From Candidatus Poribacteria bacterium (GTDB taxonomy: Bacteria > Poribacteria > WGA-4E > B28-G17), in the NCBI GenBank assembly GCA_003645735.1, contig QNBQ01000068.1, positions 1 through 7,324 on the forward strand: DNA of 7,324 nucleotides, read 5' to 3'. Position numbers and translations under genes: made by a program. Positions 1-4,868 of this stretch are shown piece after piece (the stretch's first letter is position 1; every line of letters starts with the position of its first letter). The notes under the pieces are model-generated. The model ran no database searches, had not been told where the DNA came from, and saw only the letters and a list, made by a program, of their open reading frames with translations.

Positions 1-298
1 GGGGGAACCGAAGGGCAGACGGCTGTGGGCGGCTTTGATCTCGGTTTTCGCGCCGGGGGTAGGACAGCGGCTGCTCAGGAGAGGGGGGAGAGGGATTCTG
101 ATACTGTTGGCCTTCGGAGCGGGCGTTTTGATCTCATACGTCAACTTCACGGTCAAGGGCGAGATGACGGTCTACGCCTTCTCCGAGGGGAAACGGCTGA
201 TGTTCAAGCCGGTCAAAGCGTTGATCTTCACCGGCGCCGCCCAAGCGCTCGCGGCCTGGGTTTACGGGGTAATCGATGCGTTGAGAGGGAGGCGATGA
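1..298 (+). CDS. Small two-helix membrane protein with PGxGQ motif, 5'-partial
   Basis: The frame beginning at base 2 is open from the left edge to the TGA at 296-298 and gives 98 visible residues. No ATG or GTG occurs in this frame before the conserved part, so the true start lies upstream. The visible protein begins with a basic stretch, followed by a hydrophobic run ending in the motif A-P-G-V-G-Q (residues 17-22) and basic residues R23-R30. A membrane segment follows at about residues 31-47, then a polar stretch (about 48-70), and a second hydrophobic segment (about 73-91) with W86, Y88 and a D92-A93 pair before a basic tail. A short protein with P-G-x-G-Q after a hydrophobic start and a W-x-Y-x-x-x-D-A ending is typical of small uncharacterised bacterial membrane proteins (TM2- or DUF5683-like; inference from pattern only). 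Its stop overlaps the start of the next gene. In this family the motif lies near the N-terminus, so probably only a few residues are missing. Function unknown. Confidence 0.72.
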   Translation, partial: GEPKGRRLWAALISVFAPGVGQRLLRRGGRGILILLAFGAGVLISYVNFTVKGEMTVYAFSEGKRLMFKPVKALIFTGAAQALAAWVYGVIDALRGRR

Positions 299-1074
299 GG
301 ATAGGGAGGATGAACAACCCGATGAGGGATCTTTTGAGCGAGGTGAGGTGGACGGGGAGGAACAGGTTCGATCTCTTGGAGCTGACGCTGGAGCCGCCCA
401 GCGCCCACCCCAACAACATCGACCTCGACTCGCTCAAACAGCTCATAGACAGGTATGAGCTGGAGGTCATAGGCCACACGGCCTACTACCTCCCCTACAC
501 CTCCCCTTACAGGAGCTTGGCCGACGCGTCCATATCGGAGCTGATCAAGTGCATGGATTTCTTCGTCAAGCTGAACGTCAAGCTGATGACGGTTCACCCG
601 GACGAGGCGTCGATGGACGTTTGGGGCAGATCCAGGGCCGTGGACAGGACGATCAAGGCGATAAAGCTGCTGGCCGGCGAGGCCCAAAAGCGAGGAATAA
701 AGCTTCTGGTCGAAAACACGCCCAGGCTGTTCAATGAGGCCGACGAGCTCGAAAAGCTTTTCAACGCTGTCGAGAACGTGGGCTTCACCCTGGACGTCGG
801 CCACGCAAACTTAAACGCTAAGGAGAACAAGACGAAGCTGTTCCTCGAGAGGTTCCTCGACAGGCTCGAACACGTCCACCTCTCGGACAACATGGGCGGA
901 TCGGCGGACCTCCACCTCCCCTTGGGCGCCGGAAAGATACCCTGGGATAGGGTCGTGGGGTGGTTCAAAGAGGTGGGATACGACGGGACGTTCACTTTGG
1001 AGGTCTTCTCAAGGGATTACGACTACGTGCTCATAAGCCGGGAGAAGTTCAGACAGCTCTGGAGGGAGGTTTAG
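295..1074 (+). CDS. TIM-barrel protein, sugar phosphate isomerase/epimerase superfamily, with endonuclease IV-like metal site
   Basis: This 259-residue protein belongs to the xylose isomerase-like TIM-barrel superfamily (AP_endonuc_2 / COG1082), which holds sugar isomerases and epimerases as well as the AP endonuclease Nfo. Candidate metal ligands in order are E29, H61, H101 (T-V-H-P-D), E140 (L-V-E-N), D167 and H170 (L-D-V-G-H), H195 (H-V-H-L-S-D-N), D205 and H207 (D-L-H), and E236 (T-L-E-V). From H61 to E236, their order and several spacings match the nine zinc ligands of endonuclease IV. The Nfo signature strings around them are absent, so isomerase-like chemistry on a sugar or related compound remains the safer call. 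There is no signal peptide, so it should be cytoplasmic. The ATG at 295 overlaps the upstream TGA (ATGA) and follows G/A-rich sites at 283-292. The frame is open back to a GTG at base 25, but that stretch overlaps the membrane-protein gene and has no barrel-like sequence. A later ATG at 310 has its GGAGG directly adjacent, which is too close. Fold call strong, reaction unknown. Confidence 0.88.
   Translation: MRIGRMNNPMRDLLSEVRWTGRNRFDLLELTLEPPSAHPNNIDLDSLKQLIDRYELEVIGHTAYYLPYTSPYRSLADASISELIKCMDFFVKLNVKLMTVHPDEASMDVWGRSRAVDRTIKAIKLLAGEAQKRGIKLLVENTPRLFNEADELEKLFNAVENVGFTLDVGHANLNAKENKTKLFLERFLDRLEHVHLSDNMGGSADLHLPLGAGKIPWDRVVGWFKEVGYDGTFTLEVFSRDYDYVLISREKFRQLWREV
1065..1070 (+). promoter_or_regulatory. 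Ribosome-binding site GGAGGT for the propeller protein
   Basis: A perfect GGAGGT lies 7 nt before the ATG at 1078 and inside the last codons of the preceding gene. It supports the 1078 start and close translational linkage, because only 3 nt separate the stop and the start. Confidence 0.7.
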
Positions 1075-1077
1075 GGG

Positions 1078-3039
1078 ATGAGGGTCTTCAAGGAGGATTT
1101 CGAGTCGTTCGACGTGGGCGTCTTCCCACACGATTACTCCCCCTTGGGGGAATACCACTGCGTCGTCCCGAAGGGGTTCAGGGGGAGATGGCTTGAGCTG
1201 ACGATATACCACGGCTGGAAGGGAGTGCCCGGGTGGATCATCGCCGAAGAGGACGGGAACAGGTTTCTCGAACACTCGGCCTTCAGATCGAGGATCCCCT
1301 CGATCATCTCCTCGGGAGATGAGCTTTGGGAGGATTACAGGGTCGACGCGAGGGTCAGGCTGCTTTCGGACGACGGATACGTCGGGGTCGCGGCGAGGAT
1401 GGAGCACAGCAGATCATATTACTCGATCAGGATCGAAAAGGGGGAGAGGATCAAGCTCGTGAGAATCCAATTCGATGAGGAGGCGATCCTGGCCGAATCG
1501 GATCTGCCGGAGGGGTTCGACCTCGAGGGGTGGCATACGGTATCGATCGAGGTGAGGGGGCGCTCGATCAGGGGATATCTCGACGGGAGGGCGGTTCTCG
1601 AAGCGGAAGATGGGGCCGTAAAGCGGGGGAGGATAGCCCTCATCGCCACCTGCCCGGCGAGGTTCGACGACGTCGAGGTGCACATGGAGGGGGAGGCGTT
1701 CAGGAGGGTAGGCCTGCTCCGGTCGAAAAAGGAGAGGGAAGAGGAGGAGAGGAGGGAGCGGATGCCCAAGCCCGTCTTGTGGAGGAGGATAAGCCTCCGC
1801 GATTTCGGCGCGGGCAAATCTGTCAGGTTCGGAGATCTCAACGGGGACGGGAGGATCGAGATATTGATGGCCCAAAACCTCAAGAGGCTGGGAAGCGGTG
1901 ACTTCGGCATGATCTCGTGCCTCACGGCCTTCGATCTGGACGGGGAGATCCTGTGGCAGATAGGCGTGCCGAACCCCGAAGGGGCTCTCCTGACCGCCGA
2001 TCTGCCGATGCAGATACACGACCTGGACGGGGACGGCAGGGCGGAGGTGGTGATCTGTAAGGATTTCAGGATACAGATCCTGGACGGCCGAACGGGCGAG
2101 CTGAAGCTCGAAGCGCCCACCCCCGAAAGCCTCCCCTCGCACCAGTGGCTCAAGGAGGACGTCTTCTTCAGGATAACGGGCGACGCTATCTGTTTTGCGG
2201 ATCTGACCGGCAGGGGGCACAGGGGGGACATACTGATCAAGGACAGGTATAACCACATCTGGGCATACACGGGGAAGCTGGAGCTTCTCTGGAGCCACGC
2301 CTGTGAAACGGGCCACTTCCCCTTCCCGTGCGACGTGGACGGGGACGGATGCGACGAGGTGTTCGTCGGCTCGACCCTGCTGGATCAGGACGGCTCGGTC
2401 ATCTGGTCGGTCGAGATGGAGGATCACGTGGACACGATCGCGGTCACCCCGCTCGTGGAGGGCGGGGATCCGCTGGTTCTGCTGGCGGCGGGCGATGCGG
2501 GGCTATACGTCTTGGATCTGGAGGGGAGGGTGGTCCTTCACGAAAAACTCGGACACATGCAGGATCTGACGGTGGGGAGGTTCAGGGACGACTTGGAAGG
2601 CCTCCAGTTCTTCACCAAGACCTACTGGGGCTACCCCGGCATAGTCTTCCTCTACGACGCCGAGCTGAGGAGGGTTCTGACGATGCAGGGCTATCCGAAC
2701 GGATTTTCCGTCTTCCCGGTCAACTGGAGCGGGGACGGGCTGGAGCTGATCTTCGCATCGCCCCATCCGATCTTCGGAGGTCTGTTCGACGGGTGGGGCA
2801 GAAGGGTTGTGACCTTTCCCGAGGACGGTCACCCCTTCCTCTGCTACCACCCCCTGGACGTGTGCGGCGATCCGAGGGACGAGCTGCTCTGCTGGGACGA
2901 GAAGGAGATGTGGATCTACACCCAGGAGGGGCCGTTTGAGGGGGATAAGATCTACGCCCCGCAGCGCATGCCGCTTTATAACTTCTCGAACTACAGGTGT
3001 GAGATATCCAAACCGAGGTGGATCGGAGGGGGAGGATGA
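1078..3039 (+). CDS. Concanavalin-like plus FG-GAP/VCBS-type beta-propeller protein
   Basis: This 653-residue protein has two parts. Residues about 1-205 look like a concanavalin A-like beta-sandwich of the LamG/DUF1080 kind, with alternating strands, Y-V-G-V-A-A-R near 101-107, G-W-H-T-V-S-I-E-V near 151-159 and F-D-D-V-E-V near 196-201. A highly charged linker (about 216-228) leads to a propeller with acidic loops that resemble calcium sites: D253-LNGDG, D315-LDGDG and D419-VDGDG, plus weaker copies at D375, N549 and D594. Such FG-GAP/VCBS repeats occur in integrin-like and rhamnogalacturonan lyase-like proteins. I see no lyase or hydrolase active site, so binding rather than catalysis is possible. 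The N-terminus (M-R-V-F-K-E-D-F-E) has no signal peptide or lipobox, which is odd for this domain type. It lies between two TIM-barrel isomerase genes, 3 nt after the first and overlapping the second. The ATG at 1078 is supported by GGAGGT at 1065-1070. Domain call good, function unknown. Confidence 0.85.
   Translation: MRVFKEDFESFDVGVFPHDYSPLGEYHCVVPKGFRGRWLELTIYHGWKGVPGWIIAEEDGNRFLEHSAFRSRIPSIISSGDELWEDYRVDARVRLLSDDGYVGVAARMEHSRSYYSIRIEKGERIKLVRIQFDEEAILAESDLPEGFDLEGWHTVSIEVRGRSIRGYLDGRAVLEAEDGAVKRGRIALIATCPARFDDVEVHMEGEAFRRVGLLRSKKEREEEERRERMPKPVLWRRISLRDFGAGKSVRFGDLNGDGRIEILMAQNLKRLGSGDFGMISCLTAFDLDGEILWQIGVPNPEGALLTADLPMQIHDLDGDGRAEVVICKDFRIQILDGRTGELKLEAPTPESLPSHQWLKEDVFFRITGDAICFADLTGRGHRGDILIKDRYNHIWAYTGKLELLWSHACETGHFPFPCDVDGDGCDEVFVGSTLLDQDGSVIWSVEMEDHVDTIAVTPLVEGGDPLVLLAAGDAGLYVLDLEGRVVLHEKLGHMQDLTVGRFRDDLEGLQFFTKTYWGYPGIVFLYDAELRRVLTMQGYPNGFSVFPVNWSGDGLELIFASPHPIFGGLFDGWGRRVVTFPEDGHPFLCYHPLDVCGDPRDELLCWDEKEMWIYTQEGPFEGDKIYAPQRMPLYNFSNYRCEISKPRWIGGGG
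1751..1764 (+). promoter_or_regulatory. Possible internal translation start site at the domain border
   Basis: GGAGG at 1751-1755 lies 6 nt before an in-frame ATG at 1762, which is methionine 229 of the propeller protein. The site sits at the end of the charged linker and directly before the propeller, so initiation here would give a 425-residue propeller without the concanavalin-like domain. GGAGG-like strings are common in this AG-rich coding sequence, so chance is a real alternative. Confidence 0.25.
3025..3030 (+). promoter_or_regulatory. Ribosome-binding site GGAGGG deciding the second isomerase start
   Basis: GGAGGG lies 5 nt before the ATG at 3036. It favours that ATG over the in-frame GTG at 3018, which would place the ribosome-binding site inside the gene and add six residues (M-D-R-R-G-R) that have no role in the barrel fold. 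Confidence 0.65.
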
Positions 3040-4010
3040 GGGTCGGGCTTGACGATTACACGATCTCGTTCATGAACCTCGACCCCTTCCAAACCATCGA
3101 TTACGCCGAAAAGCTGGGGGCCGAAGGGGTTCAGTTCGGCTCCGTAGCCAAGCTCGCCCCGAACTGGAGGGAGGAGGAGCTCCTGGAGGTCAAGGGATAC
3201 GCCGATCGGAAGGGGATGTATATCGAGGTGAACATCCCCTCGGTCAACCCATACATGTATCCGCCCGGGAGGAGAAAGGGGCTGGTTCGGACGCTGAGAA
3301 AGCACATCGAGCTGGCCGCGCTGGCGGGCGGAAAGGGGCTGAGGAGCTACATAGGGTGGAAGGACAACAGGTTCGACCCCAAATTCCCGCCGTGGGAGGT
3401 TCAGCTGGAGGACACGGTTAAGGTCTTGAAACAGCTGGCGCCCCTCGCCAGGGATTTGGGCGTCAAGATCGCGCTCGAAACCCACATGGACGCCACCACG
3501 TTCGAGCTTCTCAGGGTGATAGAGGAGGTCGGGGAGGAGGCGGTGGGGATCTGTCTGGACACGGGGAACCTGACGATGTGTTTGGAGGATCCCCTTGAGG
3601 CGACCCGCAGGGTCGCCCCGCACGTGGTGGCGACGCATCTCAAAGATTCGATCCTCACCTTCGGGGAGAGGGGTTTGAGGTGGCAGGCGAGGCCGTGCGG
3701 GGAGGGGATCGTGCCGCTTGAGGAGATGCTCTCCATCCTGTCGATCTACAACCCCGATCTGACCCTCTCGATAGAGGATCACCCCAGGATCTACGAGCTC
3801 CCGATATTCGATCGCGCCTGGCTTTCCAAGTTCGGGGATCTGACCCCGATCGAGCTGGCCGAGGTAGTTCGGCTTGCGGTCGAGGCCGAGCGGAGGATAA
3901 GGAGGGGGGAGATCAGGCCTCCCGAAGAGGAGGAGGCGATCCCATGGGAGGAGAGGGCGGAGGGCAGGATCAGGAAGTCGATATCATACCTGAAGGGGGT
4001 GTTGGGATGA
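3036..4010 (+). CDS. TIM-barrel sugar phosphate isomerase/epimerase family protein
   Basis: This 324-residue protein is a second member of the xylose isomerase-like TIM-barrel superfamily (AP_endonuc_2, COG1082). It shows the four-ligand divalent metal site known from D-tagatose 3-epimerase-type enzymes: E148 (A-L-E-T-H), D175 (C-L-D-T-G-N), H201 (A-T-H-L-K-D) and E247 (S-I-E-D-H). A G222-E-G loop follows the His ligand, as in many family members. Where the other barrel in this operon has a histidine three residues after the Asp, this protein has N178, so it should bind one metal rather than a zinc cluster. Residues about 280-324 form a charged, probably helical tail (R-R-I-R-R, then P-P-E-E-E-E). 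There is no signal peptide. The chosen ATG overlaps the upstream TGA (ATGA), and its own stop overlaps the next ATG in the same way. A role in isomerising or epimerising a ketose, inosose or related compound is likely from the family; the substrate is unknown. Confidence 0.9.
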   Translation: MRVGLDDYTISFMNLDPFQTIDYAEKLGAEGVQFGSVAKLAPNWREEELLEVKGYADRKGMYIEVNIPSVNPYMYPPGRRKGLVRTLRKHIELAALAGGKGLRSYIGWKDNRFDPKFPPWEVQLEDTVKVLKQLAPLARDLGVKIALETHMDATTFELLRVIEEVGEEAVGICLDTGNLTMCLEDPLEATRRVAPHVVATHLKDSILTFGERGLRWQARPCGEGIVPLEEMLSILSIYNPDLTLSIEDHPRIYELPIFDRAWLSKFGDLTPIELAEVVRLAVEAERRIRRGEIRPPEEEEAIPWEERAEGRIRKSISYLKGVLG

Positions 4011-4843
4011 GGATAACGATACTCTCGGAGGACACGGCCCACGCGAATCTAGTGGGCGAACACGGCTTTTCGGCCTACATCGAGCCGGATTCGGGCGAGC
4101 CGATCCTCTTCGACACAGGCCAGGGGATGGCCATCCGTTACAACGCCCCGCTTCTGGGGATAGACCTGTCCAAGGTCAACACGGTCGCCATAAGCCACGG
4201 CCACTACGACCACACCGGCGGCCTCTTCTACCTGCTCTCGCTCCCCAGGGAGAGGGCGTTGGAGGTCTATCTGCACCCCAGCGCCCTGCACGATAAGATG
4301 GCGGAGATCGGCGAGACGCTGAAATACAGGTTCGTGGGGATCCCCCTCAACCCCGGCCTCTTCAGGACGGGCGACGCCTTCCTGAGGCAGGAGACGGAGC
4401 CGGTCGAGCTGGGGAATGGGTTGATCTTGACCGGAGAGGTGCCCCGCAGATGCGAGTTCGAGGAGCCTCCCAAGGGGTTCGTCTCCGCCACCGCCCCCGA
4501 TTTCATCTTCGAACACGACCACATCCCCGACGACCAGTCGCTGATCATCCCCCGCGACGGGTGGTTCGCTTTGATATCCGGGTGTGGACACGCCGGGATA
4601 ATCAACACGCTGGAATACGCGGCGGAGCTGACGGGCAAACAGCCCAGGATCGTCATAGGCGGGCTTCACCTCATCTCGGCGTCCGAGGAGAGGATAGCCA
4701 AGACGGTCGAAAGGATGAAGGAGATGGGCGTCGAAAAGGTCTATCTGGGGCATTGCACCGGTTGGAAGGCGTTGAGGGCGTTCGAGGACGCATACGGGGA
4801 GGGGTTTAAAAGGCTGCACGTGGGGATGAGGATAGAGATCTGA
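4007..4843 (+). CDS. MBL-fold metallo-hydrolase, COG1237 type
   Basis: This 278-residue protein is a metallo-beta-lactamase-fold enzyme. It has the core motif S63-H-G-H-Y-D-H-T-G-G72, in which H64, H66, D68 and H69 are metal ligands, preceded by the buried Asp strand I-L-F-D36-T-G. Downstream are S-G-C-G-H195 (third-motif histidine), G-G-L-H221 and the C-terminal G-H249-C-T-G. The N-terminal I-L-S-E-D-T-A start, the D-D-Q-S strand at 175-178 and the closing G-H-C-T-G motif fit COG1237. Databases often name that group a dihydropterin-ribofuranosylaminobenzene phosphate synthase. That name comes from methanopterin work and should not be taken as the reaction here; a hydrolase acting on a phosphoester or lactone is only inferred. 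The protein is cytoplasmic, with no signal peptide. The ATG at 4007 overlaps the TGA of the isomerase gene, with A/G-rich AAGGGGG about 9 nt upstream. An in-frame GTG at 3944 would add 21 low-complexity residues and is rejected. Family call strong, substrate unknown. Confidence 0.9.
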   Translation: MRITILSEDTAHANLVGEHGFSAYIEPDSGEPILFDTGQGMAIRYNAPLLGIDLSKVNTVAISHGHYDHTGGLFYLLSLPRERALEVYLHPSALHDKMAEIGETLKYRFVGIPLNPGLFRTGDAFLRQETEPVELGNGLILTGEVPRRCEFEEPPKGFVSATAPDFIFEHDHIPDDQSLIIPRDGWFALISGCGHAGIINTLEYAAELTGKQPRIVIGGLHLISASEERIAKTVERMKEMGVEKVYLGHCTGWKALRAFEDAYGEGFKRLHVGMRIEI

Positions 4844-4868
4844 AAAGGGCGGAGGTGGAAGGCCGGAT
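4844..4868 (+). promoter_or_regulatory. 25-nt spacer with the helicase ribosome-binding region
   Basis: This is the largest gap between genes in the window. It holds GGAGGTGG at 4851-4858, about 10-12 nt before the ATG at 4869, and a weaker GGAAGG at 4857-4862 at better spacing. There is no terminator hairpin or T-run, and no room for a normal promoter, so read-through from the upstream genes is expected. Confidence 0.5.

Noticed and set aside
25..294. N-terminal extension of the first TIM-barrel gene to an upstream GTG, giving 349 residues
   Set aside because: The extra residues are Arg/Gly-rich with no fold, and they overlap a credible membrane-protein frame. The barrel begins normally at ATG 295, with a ribosome-binding site and an ATGA overlap.
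35..298. TTG at 35 as the true start of the membrane protein
   Set aside because: The frame is open to the left edge, and the residues before the TTG (basic, then W-A-A) continue the expected N-terminal segment. No ribosome-binding site suits the TTG, so the gene is treated as partial.
1850..2360. Repeated GACGGGGACGG-like strings that might be a DNA repeat or CRISPR-like array
   Set aside because: The copies are irregularly spaced, imperfect and in frame, and they encode the calcium-loop motif of the propeller. They are protein repeats, not a DNA element.
1414..2427. Long antisense open frames opposite the propeller gene (337 and 283 codons)
   Set aside because: Their composition is low-complexity and Pro/Leu/Arg-rich, with no motifs. 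The + strand carries clear repeated D-x-D-G-D-G loops.
1078..3039. Calling the propeller protein a rhamnogalacturonan lyase
   Set aside because: The loops fit FG-GAP propellers in general, but I could identify no catalytic residues or lyase-specific motif, and there is no secretion signal.
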